Shown: positions 37,200-48,729 of the stretch, piece after piece
How the letters are laid out: each line of letters opens with the position of its first letter
Position numbering within the stretch: position 1 is the first letter of the stretch
Assembly (NCBI GenBank): GCA_003342895.1
Contig: PTFA01000301.1
Coordinates: forward strand, 124,001 to 188,000
DNA from: Casuarius casuarius
Lineage: Eukaryota > Chordata > Aves > Casuariiformes > Casuariidae
Direction of reading: 5' to 3'
DNA: 64,000 nucleotides
Made by a program: the position numbers and the translations under genes
The notes under the pieces: generated by a model
Seen by the model: only the letters and a program-made list of their open reading frames with translations
Told to the model about the DNA's origin: nothing
Databases searched by the model: none

Positions 37200-40100
37200 A
37201 ATACTATTTATGAATAAAATTGCAGAATGGGACTGATTTGGGATATACTTTTACATTTTTTTCCTGTTTGATTATGGACCTTATTATTTGTTCAGTAGGG
37301 TGAAAAATTAGTTCCTCAAAGGCAATTTATTTAGCCTATCGGAAGCCTATCAGTGTCAGGAAACAAAAATGATTTGAAGGATCTCTGCAACTATGCTCTG
37401 AATGTAGGTATCCCTGCACCAAAGGCGTATCACCTCCAACTTTGTATCCTAATTTGGATATTCTCTTTCTCCAATCAGGCTTAACAATATCTGTGCTTAT
37501 TAAGAATTATATAGATTTTGAATCCAACTACTTTTCAGTTTTGCAATGGCTGTCTTCTGTCATTTCCAGAGACCATTCTTTCAAGAAACTGAAATTTCAG
37601 CCACTATGAAGATTATGGCTCAATAATTTGGTCGCTTAACTATACTATCTTGTGCTATTTTACATGCTATACAATAGGTCACCTAGCCTCCAGGTGCTGC
37701 TCTGGAAGAGCACTGGCATCCCATACTGGCTAGGTCCCATGCAGCTGTCTTGAATGCACAGAATATCTAAAAATGCCTTTAGCTCTCCATATTTAGGCAA
37801 CTGAATTTTGCACTTCCTATTCAGAACAGATTCACAGACACAGTTACTTGTTCTGTCAGCTTATACTTTCAGTGAGCCACAAAAGTAAGTAATTATGCAT
37901 AAGAAACTGATGCAAAACCCTGAAGATTCATGGATAGCATTTTGTAACTGCTCAGTTATTTGCCCCTTTCCCACTCTTCATTCTTTAAAATGTATTGTTC
38001 AATCAGCTCATGAATCCACTGGCTAACTTGCACACTCCAACAAATACTATTTTTATAATGAATTTAGTTAATTTTCAGCCAGTGACTGTAGCCATTATAC
38101 AGAAGGCTAGGATAAAAGGAATAGCAAAGCCAAAAAAATCTGAAAAGCATGAAATATTTTGTTTGAATAGTACTGGCTAGCTCCAGCCATAAAAGAAGTG
38201 TAGGGAAGGAACACAGTGTCTACGAGACATTTTGACCATATCTTCTTTCACTTCTAGCTCTGTAAAGATGCCCTAAGCACACATCTTTATGGTATTGTGG
38301 CTGTGATTTCATTTCACATCATAAGCTGCTATCAACACAGCCTTGTCATTGCAATTTGTCACACATAGTAGCGTGAGCATTCTCTATCTCACTGAAATTT
38401 TTATCTCGCCAGTCACAATCACAGACTGCTAGTTTAAAGCAGAGCTCTCAGACATTACGAGAAGATGAAATCAGAAAAGATAACATTAATAGACATTGCC
38501 ACCACCATAGAGACAAATACTATAGCTTTTCTGGAGCTTACAAAATCAAAGCTAATATGGTATAATAGCCAAGCTTTCACATGTGTACATATGTATGAGA
38601 GGGAAAAGAGAATCCTCTTACAACACTTTCCTGAAATCCTCATCGACTTATGCAATGCTGTTTGTACTAAGTACACAATTTGCTTTTATTCTTTATCATT
38701 TTTAAGTGTCTCCCCTCTTCCCCCTTTCCCCCTGGCAGTTGTGATCTCAGGGAAGAAGCTTTGCTCCTTCCTCAGGCCTTAAGTTTGTAACATCATGTTT
38801 TCATTGTCAGACTGATTTGCTCTGATCATGCCCCAGAGTACTCTGCACTGTAAGAAGCCCTGGCCTTAAACCAAAGGTTTTTCATTAATTGAGGTACAGA
38901 TAAATAACAGAGATTGCCCTGGCCCATAATATATGAAGAATTCTTCAGAACAAGGCCCTTCTGCGTTTTGCCCCCATACATTTCTTGCCATTCTTTGGGT
39001 ATTGTGTGCACACATTTGATTGTTATCCCTACAACTCCTAAATGAGACTGTTTTTCAGTTTAATCTCAAAATCAGCTGAAGTGTTTTATTCAGGCTTACT
39101 GAACCAAAATCAGCAATCCATGCCATTAGGAAAACTGCAATTACAAGAGTGTCTCATTTCTTGCGGTTTCAAGTTAAAAGACAATTACTAAAGATGGATT
39201 AACACTTCCCAATCATCCAAAAAATTTTAACACCTTTGTTAGAGAGGTCATTTCTGATGACAGTTACATTAAAGTAAAGGACTAAACCTTCAGAAATATT
39301 TAAGCATCTATTTCCCATTAGCTACCATTGGTTATTTTTCTGGAATTGATGGAGGCACCAATACAACACAGATAAATACACACATACAAAGCTGAACGTC
39401 ATGTACTGACAGAGCATTTTTTGCATGAGACATTCTGCATCTTGAAAAGCCATCTGAATTTTTAAAAATTTTGCTATATATTACTCATTTTACAAAACTT
39501 GGGTTTCAGAAAAGGAATTCTATGAATATACCCCTGTGCATCAAGTGCTGAAGAAAATGTATATTCCAGTAAGAAATGAATGCAAGTAATAGGAGAGAAA
39601 GGGAAGAGAGAGAAAACATATTAGCAAAAAATGATTGTGGAGCTACTGGAATGTGTTCCAAACACCGAGGAGTTGTGCTCTAATTCAGTGAATGGCAAAT
39701 GATAAAAGATGTCAAATTCAAAGACATGTTTACTGAAAAATAAAAGATACAAAGATAATATAAATATAGTCATACTCTAAGAGCTTTTTTTTAGGGCAGT
39801 GAAATGTGAAATATACAGGATAGGCTTTAAGATTAACAGAAGTCCTTTCTCAAGGCTTGAAAGGTGTCAAACTTGCTCAGATAAAAGAAGGAGCAGATCC
39901 TGAAGGCTTTCTTACCTACAGATAGTTTGCAACATTTTTTGTTTTGGACAGATAACAAGCACCGTGCTCAGTGCAGCAAAGGTTCAAAGACCAAGTAGGT
40001 GGAAAAAAAAATAAAATAAAGATGTTCCTTTAATTCTACTAAAAATATTAAACTGTGGGCACCTGTTGCTTAGTTTGTGTGGTTCTGGTGATTCAGACCA

Positions 40101-40640
40101 GTCCCAATACCGTCATCTAGACTATAATAACTGATAGTATTTTCAGTTTTCCTCTATCTTTAGCTAGACAGCTCTTTAAAACACTGAGCACTCTAAAACT
40201 TGCTAAAGTCAGTCCTTTCCTTAGTTAAACATGTTGCACTTACTGGGATATATAATTAAAGACAGACAACATGTAACTGCTAAGTGCTACCAAATCCAGA
40301 AGCAATCATGAACAGTTTGTTTTGTCTTGGAACTACAATGCCAGTAGAGCAGCATTAGAGACAAATTCCTTCATTAAAAAGTGTTCAAAGAATATTTTAA
40401 TTTCATTTCAAGTCAAGCAGCTTACTCTTCAAATAGTAAATTATGCTTCAAAACAGAAGACAGCCTGCTTGGTATTTTCTTGTTCTTGTCTTTATTTTCA
40501 CTGTAGAAAGTAAGAATATGTTTAAAAAAAGGGAACTGTAAGGAAAAACATTCCAGACTCAGAGCAAAAACTAAAATGCCCTCCCATGAAAAACCCTCCA
40601 GATTCCTCCGGTGTCTTCTGGAGAAGTACACTGGCAACCT
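37200..40640. other. AT-rich non-coding DNA
   Basis: No gene or named repeat is seen. A minus-strand donor-like TGTAG/GTAAGAA near 39.91 kb follows a T-rich stretch, but its short exon-like interval has no recognisable product and is not called. Confidence 0.5.
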
Positions 40641-40651
40641 GTGAAAGGAAA

Positions 40652-40682
40652 GGGGGGGGGGGGGGAGTACTTTTTTCCCCCC
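40652..40682 (+). repeat. G14 homopolymer followed by T6C6
   Basis: A run of fourteen G bases is followed by AGTAC, six T bases and six C bases. The G and C runs can pair, and the G run alone could join quadruplex structures. It is prone to replication slippage and sequencing error. Confidence 0.85.
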
Positions 40683-41562
40683 TCTCTTGAACAAAGTAAT
40701 ATGTTTTAATGGGCTGTAGAGAATTGGAGGGAGAAGCGAAAAAAAAAAAAGCAAAAAACCCAAGAAAAAGTAGATTAGATACTAAATGGTAAGAGAGAAG
40801 GAGAAACTTGCTGTCCAACCAGTTCAGAAAAAGGAATGGAAATTGAACAGAAACTCCAGTCTATTGACAACATGTAGGAATTTTACTGAGCAAAGAAAAT
40901 CTTTTCTTAATCTGCTTATTTGATGAAGGTATCCTTTCAGTTACACAGTCACATTAAAGAACAAAAAAACCCCTAAGACAGAACAAAAAACTACTGCAAA
41001 CATATTGGGGAAAAAAAACCCAAAGAAACAACAGCTTAAAAAGTTCTGCTTCGCGCTGTGTTGTACCTGTACTTGCTCTATGCAATACTGAAATAGCAAT
41101 AAAGACAGGAGACCGTTTCACTCATTAAGCCAGTGGCGTCCTGTGGTCATTTCAGATACAGTTTATTGTATTAGGAAAAGGTGCTAAGATTTCCTTCTGC
41201 TCCCCATGTGGATTCCTATGTTCACATGTATCAGCTAACAACAGCCAGCATTTAGAGTGGAAGTTCACAAAAACAAAGTGTTTTCATTTCTTTCGATAAA
41301 TGACAGTTCAAAAGATGCCATATCTATGCCTACTAACACTTGACGAAGTACTTCAAAAAAAAGTTTAAGACACCATCACTTGGTTTGTCACCGCGTGAAG
41401 CTCCCTAGGAGAGCGTTCTTCACAGAGGTACCAAATTAGCCGGAGAGCTTCTAAAGGTTCGGAACTTTTTTGCTGCTGTGACGTTTTGTATGTTATGCAG
41501 CTGCATTTATTCCAGCTTTTGTTTTCTTTATTGTTGTTTGCACTGTAAAATCAAAGGCTTAC

Positions 41563-41658
41563 CTTTGACTTCAGTAATAAATATATATAAAGGATGACTC
41601 AAGAAAATATTTTTGGTCCTGATAGCCAAGTTTGATTTTCTGTAAAAAGGTGTCAATT
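41563..41658 (-). CDS. Exon-like open segment, unknown product
   Basis: On the minus strand an uninterrupted T26 tract followed by CATTCAG forms an ideal acceptor just before 41658, and CAAAG/GTAAGCC forms a strong donor after 41563. One of three frames is open through all 96 bases (2 + 31 codons + 1), reading LTPFYRKSNLAIRT at the start. I do not recognise it. Its phase does not fit the phase-0 end of the candidate first exon at 55168-55437. The polypyrimidine tract may simply be an A-homopolymer of retroposon or slippage origin, so this is weak. Confidence 0.13.
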
Positions 41659-41665
41659 CTGAATG

Positions 41666-41691
41666 AAAAAAAAAAAAAAAAAAAAAAAAAA
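41666..41691 (+). repeat. A26 homopolymer
   Basis: Twenty-six consecutive A bases are present. No AATAAA lies 10-30 bases before it and no retroposon body is recognisable, so I do not call a processed pseudogene. Confidence 0.95.
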
Positions 41692-42189
41692 GAGTGACTG
41701 GGTCATAAACACAGGTTTTTAAACACACTTTCAATTCTTGGGCATAAGAACACAATCTCACTCTGATTTAACTAGGGTTATAGAAATGTGTCTCACACTG
41801 ATAATTCCACCTTTACAAATTTAAAAGACAATTTTAGACATCAGACAATTTTAAAAGTACTGCTGGGAAAGACAATGACGGATGTATAAAAGTAACATTA
41901 ATGTTAATAACCTCTATCATTTCTCTTTATTTCCTTTCCTCCCCTGACGAAGTTACAGGGATTCTTAAAAATGGAAACCAAGTAGGTTTCCCAGGGAGTA
42001 CCTAACGCCATTAAATTTTAAATGAGAAATAGGTACCCTCCTCTAGACTTGGCAAATACAAATGAGATTTCTTGGCATGTGAAGATACTGTTTAGTTAGA
42101 TTAACTGCTAAGGAATTTGAGATCATAAGGATAATCAATCTGAGGGCTGGGCTACAGGAAATTTGGATGCTGAACCCTCTATGCAGTTT

Positions 42190-42214
42190 AAAAAAAAAAA
42201 AAAAAAAAAAAAAA
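42190..42214 (+). repeat. A25 homopolymer
   Basis: Twenty-five consecutive A bases lie about 500 bp after the A26 tract on the same strand. The sequence before it is not a recognisable gene or SINE. Confidence 0.95.
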
Positions 42215-42340
42215 GGAAAGCTAGCAAGCTTCTGTATTTGGAGAACCACCACCAATCCAGAGAACTAGTCCACATGTACTTCCTTTGGTGACAAAACTGA
42301 GACATTCCTGAGAAATTCCCTTTAATGCACTGCAGCTCAT

Positions 42341-42358
42341 GTGCGTGTGTGTGTGTGT
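42341..42358 (+). repeat. (GT)n microsatellite
   Basis: Nine GT-type dinucleotides occur with one interruption (GTGC). Confidence 0.85.
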
Positions 42359-42751
42359 AAATGAAACAGTAAGAAAAATAACACAGGTATAGAATTACAG
42401 CTCCTTTTAAAAAATGTCAGTGGAAGTGCCTAATCTTGGATAAGAGGAAAGGATTACTGTATTCCAGACTATCTGTAGGCCCCAAACTCTAGAGTGGGTA
42501 AGATTTCAAAATTTCAGTCTGTAAAGAACCCAAATTTGTCTGTGGAAACTATTCAAGATTAAATATTAAACTGTTAAAGATAAAAGGTTTAATGAAAGGA
42601 GGGCGTTTAAAGAGTAAGTATATATTTTCACATATTGTTTATATTTACAGAAGTAAAACTTCAACAAAAAAATAAATATTTTCTTAAAACAGTGATGTAG
42701 CAAACATTTAATACTGTGTCTTAGGATTTCTCTTTAATTTTTCTTGTGGTT

Positions 42752-42930
42752 ACAGTGAGGGCGGTGAAGCACTGGAACAGGTTGCTCGGAGAAGTTGCAG
42801 TCTCCCCGTCTTTGGCGCTACTGAAATCCTGATTCGACAAGGTGCTACACAACCTGCTCGAGCCGACCTTGCTTTGAGCTGGGGGGTTCAACTAGATGGT
42901 CCTTTCCAGCCCCAACCACAGAAATAAAAA
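42752..42930 (+). mobile_element. CR1 LINE 3' fragment
   Basis: The sequence contains AAGCACTGGAACAGGTTGC and, near its end, GGGGGTTCAACTAGATGG followed by TCCTTTCCAGCCCCAACCA. These are hallmark words of the 3' UTR of chicken-repeat-1 LINEs. It is severely 5' truncated, as nearly all CR1 copies are, and has no open reading frame left. The usual 8-bp ATTCTATG-type tail is replaced by CACAGAAATAAA. It is clearly diverged from the standard 3' end, so not recent. It identifies the host as a sauropsid, most likely a bird. Confidence 0.9.
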
Positions 42931-43499
42931 GCACATGGGATGGCAGCAGTGGTGCACACAGCAAATGTTCATTCCTACATTAAATTGAACATGCCGTTGT
43001 TTTAAGTAAGTTGACAAATAAAATGTTCATTTTCATATCAAATATTTTAAATAAATGCTACACCTCAGAATTACACAAATACTTAAGTTTCTTTCAGTCA
43101 GTACTGTATTTCGGTACAGGACATCTGATGCAGCAGCTGCTGACTAAACATGGGAAACGTGTGTAAATTGTTAGCACATATGTCAATTATCTAAAACAGC
43201 TTTCACCACTAACGTTACGCTATCAAGAAACACAGTAGGTCAAAATCTACTCTGAGCAACAGCAGTGTCATAGAAGCATCATCAACTTCAAGCAAGATTC
43301 CCGTTAACAGTGCTTAGCTTTAAAAAGTAAAGTAAGAGGATGATGTGGCTTGAGGAAGCAATTACACAAACGCACAGAATAAAAATTCATCAGATTCCCC
43401 CACTCATCATCACACTTCAGCACTCATTAAGCACAAGGAAGGCACTAGAACGGGAGTCTGAGAGTCAACGGGAGAATATGCAGGGAAAGGGCTGTTAAA

Positions 43500-43805
43500 T
43501 ACTTGCCATGTTGTAACACTCTTCCCTGATTCCCTAGGGCTCTCACACAGGGGCAGGAGCTGGCACAGACCGAGCTGCATTAGGAGCCATTATGGCAATT
43601 CCTGGGTAATAAAGATAGTGATAGGGCCTTCAGCAAACTTAAAGCAACTCCTGGCATCTGACAGCCATTTCTGACATCTGATAATAAATCTTCAGCCTAA
43701 GATGTGAGTTTCTGTTTACCAGCTTCCCAAAAGTTAACCCTTAATTAGCTCTTTCACTAATTGCATCAGGAACACTTTGCCTGTTTGTAACAGATTTTCC
43801 CTGTA
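43500..43805. promoter_or_regulatory. Candidate enhancer with paired E-boxes and homeodomain sites
   Basis: Two CATCTG E-boxes (43655-43660 and 43675-43680) sit exactly 20 bp apart, two helical turns, inside partly repeated text (CATCTGACAG and CATCTGATAA). TTAATTAG at 43741-43748 and CTAATTGC shortly after provide homeodomain cores. Paired CAGATG/CATCTG boxes are favoured by proneural bHLH factors. There is no significant open frame. The enhancer role is inferred from motif grammar only. Confidence 0.3.
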
Positions 43806-43809
43806 GTTT

Positions 43810-46800
43810 GGGAGGAAAAGACATAATAGTAAATAGTGGCTTATCAGTACCTATGTTTCCCCCAATTCAAAAAATATGTGATGCAAACAGTCCTCTTCTT
43901 AAACCTCAGAACTATCCTCAGAGATGCTTATTTCAGGTGCAGGGCGCTCTGGACAGAGCGCATAGGACAGTATGTTTCTCCTGCACAACAGCAGGTAGTG
44001 GGGCACGTATGAATGACTCCAGGGCCTACACATGCTACTGTAATGACAACAGCATCTCCCCTCAGTCGCCACAACAGACAACATAGTATATGAAGGTGCA
44101 GAGGCCTGAAGCGAACAGTTTTCAATGAACGGCTCAGAGAGTTTCCCAGCAGTGTTTCCATGCTCCCATGGGCCAGAAGCCATGAAGCTTCTAGCTTCTT
44201 CCCTTTGGGAACATTATATGACTAAGGGGAGCAAGTCTAAAGGATTCCCACCAATATTAATGCCTCCTGGCATGGCTGGAAGATGAACACATGCACAGTG
44301 CAAGTCCCTGCTATGATTTTAACTACTTGTTTTAGAAGGAGCTTGGACAAGGAAGCATGCTGACCTCTCTTCCATTATCCTCGCTTCCTGGGCCTTGAAT
44401 GCGAAGGAAAGCAGGGCTCTAAGGCACGTAAGCTGTTCTGCAGTTAATGAGCTTGCAGACCTGGAGGAAAACTAACCCATTCAAACCAAGCAACTGAAGA
44501 GGTTTCTTTTCCATTGTATCAGTTAATTGTAACAAAAACAGAACATAAACCTGGTAATGCAAGCTCATCCTGCCAATGGACATGCTGACAACAGAACTTT
44601 TTAAAATCTTTTAGCGACTTTATTAATATACTGAAAATTAAACGTTAGTAACTCCTTATATTTTTTATTAGCAACTTTCCCATTGTCTCCTGCACTACAG
44701 AAAATGGTTTCACCTACTTAATACTTATTCTGGAACGCTGATATGGAACAACTTAACGTGAATCAGACAAAAAAAAATGAACAAAAATTTTGTCTCCCCA
44801 ATTTATCTACTTATTTATTGCCTACTATTAAGGATGCTAGAATTTAAAAGTTCTCCTTTTGCCCTAAAAATCACAGGAGTAAAATAGTTGGCAATGAATT
44901 TCATGAACAACTCAAATTTTTGCCCTAAGATGTGATAAAAACCAAGCTTAACTCATTCAGAGAGTCTTCCAGCACAACTCCCACACAATGCTGGCAGACA
45001 GACAAACCCTAGAAAAAGCCAGTGCAATAAGTGACCTCAATATGCTTTCAAAATCCAGAATATTAATGTTAATAAGTTAATGTTAATTTGTGTAATACTG
45101 AGCAAAAACTTGCATCCCTTGTATCACCTTACTGGTAAAAAATGTGCACAAGTATCCTACAGGATACTATCCTAATACATAAAAAAAAACTATTATAGGT
45201 TGTGGTTTTATGATTTTTAAAGCCTTCAGGAAAGTGTTACCTTAGCTATAAGCAGCAAACAGTTCTGTAAGTAAATGGAAACAATCCAGAATGTCAAATA
45301 AGTGGAAATATTTTGCTTTATTGTGTTTTTACTTCAGTTTTATTTACACTTACTTTAAAATGCCATATAAGCTAGACCTGAAGTTTGGAAGTACAGAACA
45401 CTAGTGGGGGAAAAAAGTTCCTTTTAAGACTGAAGTTTTATAAATAATAGAAGTTTTTTGTGTTTTCCAGTTAAAGAAAAAAATTAATTTTTAAAAAGCG
45501 CTGAAGATTCATGCAAGCTCTGGAAATTCGGTCTCTTCATAGTTTGTAGACATATTTTCTTTGCATAAGTTAGGTCTTTCTGCATTGTTCTGGTTTCAGA
45601 TTTGAAGAAATAGTTACATTTCACCTGGCTTTGCACAACCAATATCATGGATAATGCAAAATCCTAACCCTGCCTATAGAAAGACAAAGCAGATTACCAA
45701 TTCTCAAAAACAGTCTGCAAAGCTTTTGAAATTTGAAAACACAAAAACTTTACAGAGTCTGTGGCAAAAACTGCAATTAAACATACTGTAACTTGCCATG
45801 ACAGTTTTTGCAAGACTTGTACAACATGGAGATACATTTACTTCAGTAGTAATTGCACTAGTTTGATGACAAATCCATTGGGTTTCACACACTTAAAGCA
45901 CTGTATGGGGTCAAAGAGCTCCATAAACATAGCATCTGCTGATTACCTCTTCCTAAATACCTACAGAATCTGGATGAAAATCTCAGAGACATTACCCCAG
46001 TTGACACCGCAGTCAGGGCAGTCGGCTATGGACAGTCTTGGCTGGCTCACTGCTACATTCCCACATCCATGCGGTGTGTGGCTATTTGGGGAGGCAGGGG
46101 AGACCAACTCCAGGAGAGGAGAGGTGCAAGCCTGGACTCCAAGGCGTCCTAGTGCCTGTTTGCAACACGTTCCAGGAGGGGCCTGCCCTTACTCAGCTAC
46201 TAGAAATCCTGAAATTTCTCTTATTTCTGGAAGTTAACCATACTCTGGTTTCTCCTTACAAATGTGATCACAACTGAATAGAGAAAGCAGCAGAGTGTGA
46301 AGGAGATGCCTCTCTGCTGATGAAGTAAGCTTTGGAGATCTGAAATCACAGCTAGGCAAAAGAAGCTTGCACGTAAGAAAGCAACACGTTAGTGCTAGTG
46401 CAATAAGCCTGTTGTTACGCTCTACCTCTGGCAACAAACAATATCGTCCATCCGGGTGGACGGATGGCTCAGAAGTCCATAAGTACTCGATAAATGCATC
46501 CTTGAATCTGTAACTCCAAAGAGTATAATAATCACATCATTTGGATTTTGTGTAACTTAATAAAATCCTGGAGACTTCCTTAGAAATAAAGTTGGTTAAA
46601 CTATATTACTTTTATAGAAATTTAGGAAAAATAATCCTCTGGTTAAAAAGCTAGATTAAAATATCTGAACTGTCCAAAGGTGGTGTCTGGAGAAACACTT
46701 CAGTTCTTTACGAGTCTCCAGGGATGCTTCTGTTTGCAGTAACAATAGCAGATCAAACAAATTTCATTTATTTGCAATATGCATCCTCACAGGTGAACCT

Positions 46801-48100
46801 GGCATCTTGGAAACATGCAAAAAATTAGGTTCTTGCTAGTACAGCCTAAGGACAGAAAAAAATAGAGAAAAATTGAGCTGAAGAGCAGATGGCACTGAAT
46901 AAGATTGCAGCAGAAAAAATAAATAAAATATGAAAGACAATAAAATTAACATTTAAAAAACAAACCAGCATACTTCTACAATACGTATGGTTCTATAATT
47001 ATACTATAGTTCTGCTTCTGCTAGCTTTCTAAGTTTCTACTACAAAAAAGGCATACAGATGTATCTTCAAGATAAGTCAACTAGAAGCCAACTTCTGCAC
47101 CAGAAAAAAAAAAAAAAGCTCTCTGCTCCAGCCACATCTAATTAGCTTGACCAGCGAAGCCTTTTAACATAACTGCTGAACTAGTCACCTGCTGTACCTT
47201 CCAGGGAGAATATCAAATACACAATTTCCACTTTGTCAGAGAAAAGTTTGTTCTTTTCTTCGCAAAATGGAAAAACCATCGGATATTTTGAGGCAACTCT
47301 AGAACCTCAGGCAAGTTACTTTGGGACCCCCTCCTCTCTATTAACACTATTCTTCTGTTGTTTTTATCATCATAAAAATAATAAGCCTGTATTTACTGAA
47401 ATTATATGGAGCTTGCCTAAACAGCAAGAATAAAGAGGGCTACCATTGCCTCTTGTGGATGAGTATATACGGTGTAATAACAACAAAAATGAGAAATAAA
47501 AAAATTACTGTAGACAGAAAAACATTTTAACACAATTTTAACCTTAGTCTGGTGATTAGAGTGCTCTGAAGTGATTACAAGTTAAGTATATGTTCAGTAT
47601 TTCACTCTCACAGTCAATCCTGCAACAAATAAATAGAGTCTTGTATTAGTACATGGATTTTTTCCACAAAGCATGGTACAGGGCTATAGCTGGGGTAAGC
47701 GGGCAATAAATGTAGTTAAGCAGACAGGAAGAGGAAGTGAGATGAAGGAAAGCAGCCATAACCAAAGTGCACTGGGAAGCCAAAAGCCAGAGATGAGGTC
47801 GCTTTATTTACCTGGTAGAGTGATAAGCACAAGCCAGACTCAAAGGCAAGCCCTCAGCTGGTCACTACAGTAAGGCCAACCCTCAGGAAGCTGCGGCAGG
47901 GAAATACCAGCTGAAGGAACGGCCCTGACAGCCCTCCGTCCCTCCCATGTGGTTTGTAGCCAGCTTACTGCAACCTAGGCTGGCAATTCGAAAGGCCCCA
48001 TTATTTTTATGTCCTATCAAAAATCCATCAGCAATGACTTACCTTAAAGCTTTGATTCCATTTTAAGACATCTGGCTGAGCTTAACCAGGTAAATTTTGG
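43810..48100. other. Non-coding DNA
   Basis: No gene is supported. Frames on both strands around 43.8-44.2 kb and the 158-codon plus frame at 45761-46237 (which begins at GTG) show no domain. A small inverted repeat CCATCCG/CGGATGG lies at 46448-46467. Confidence 0.5.
45063..45090 (+). repeat. Tandem 14-bp unit TTAATGTTAATAAG
   Basis: The second copy, TTAATGTTAATTTG, differs at two positions. Both carry GTTAAT, the HNF1/POU-homeodomain half-site. It is probably a small slippage duplication. Confidence 0.7.
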
Positions 48101-48114
48101 GTTTGCTGTAGGTA

Positions 48115-48205
48115 TCACTCAGTGAAATTCTAACAGTCGGTGAAGTAGGAAATCAGACTATGTGACCACAGATTGTCTCTTCTAGCCTTAAATTTTCTAA
48201 ATATT
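48115..48205 (+). mobile_element. Old CR1-like 3' tail
   Basis: The text AAATCAGACTATGTGACCAC followed by GTCTCTTCTAGCCTTAAATT matches the pattern near the 3' end of older CR1 subfamilies, roughly gtCAGACTAGATGAcc...GGTCtCTTCTgGCCTTAAAatct. It is well diverged and lacks the 5' part. It probably predates the radiation of modern birds. The assignment is from remembered consensus shape, not a search. Confidence 0.5.
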
Positions 48206-48573
48206 AAGTACACCGCAAAAAACACCGCTTTCCAAATTGACAGACAAAAGAAGAACTGCTAGTGAACAACACATCTTACTTTAGTATTTCAAAAGACTGG
48301 CACCACAAACTAAACAAAGCACTGTATACACGGAAAGCCACTGATAAATGATAATAAAAATCGCAGCACAAACAGCAGAGTTTATTTTACTACTTGTAGA
48401 ATGAAGCCTACCAATAATGAAAAAGAATTAAGCACCTAAACCTGTCTTGGGGCCTAGAGGCACTTTCGAACAACAAAAAGAACAGCTGTAAGAACAGGGA
48501 AAATGAGCCTAAAGGAGGTCAGAAACAGTCTTTTTCTCTAGACTTCACCCATCTTCCTCAACCATCCATTCAG

Positions 48574-48724
48574 TCACCCAAACTGTACCATGCAGGTACA
48601 GGCTACATCGCCTTGTGTAACGCACAAAACAGAAAACACAACTTTCATAGACGGATTATGTCATTACAAACATTTAGTTAGTAACACATTCAGATATATG
48701 ACTGGAAATTCAAGATCCGTTCAG
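48574..48724 (+). CDS. Best internal exon-like segment, unknown product
   Basis: A long pyrimidine-rich tract ending CATCCATTCAG leads directly into 48574, and GTTCAG/GTAAGCA after 48724 is a near-consensus donor. One frame is open across all 151 bases (1 + 50 codons), starting HPNCTMQVQATSPC and ending GNSRSVQ. The peptide has two N-glycosylation-type sites (NCT, NTT) and three cysteines, which would suit an extracellular segment, but I recognise no family. The other two frames do not both stay open. This combination of acceptor, open frame and donor is the strongest internal one found, yet could still be chance or a non-coding RNA exon. Confidence 0.25.
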
Positions 48725-48729
48725 GTAAG

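Noticed and set aside
41666..42214. A26 and A25 tracts as tails of processed pseudogenes
   Set aside because: No polyadenylation signal at the right distance, no gene-like body before them and no target-site duplications were found.
45761..46237. 158-codon plus frame
   Set aside because: It starts at GTG, shows no domain, and its composition changes abruptly along its length.
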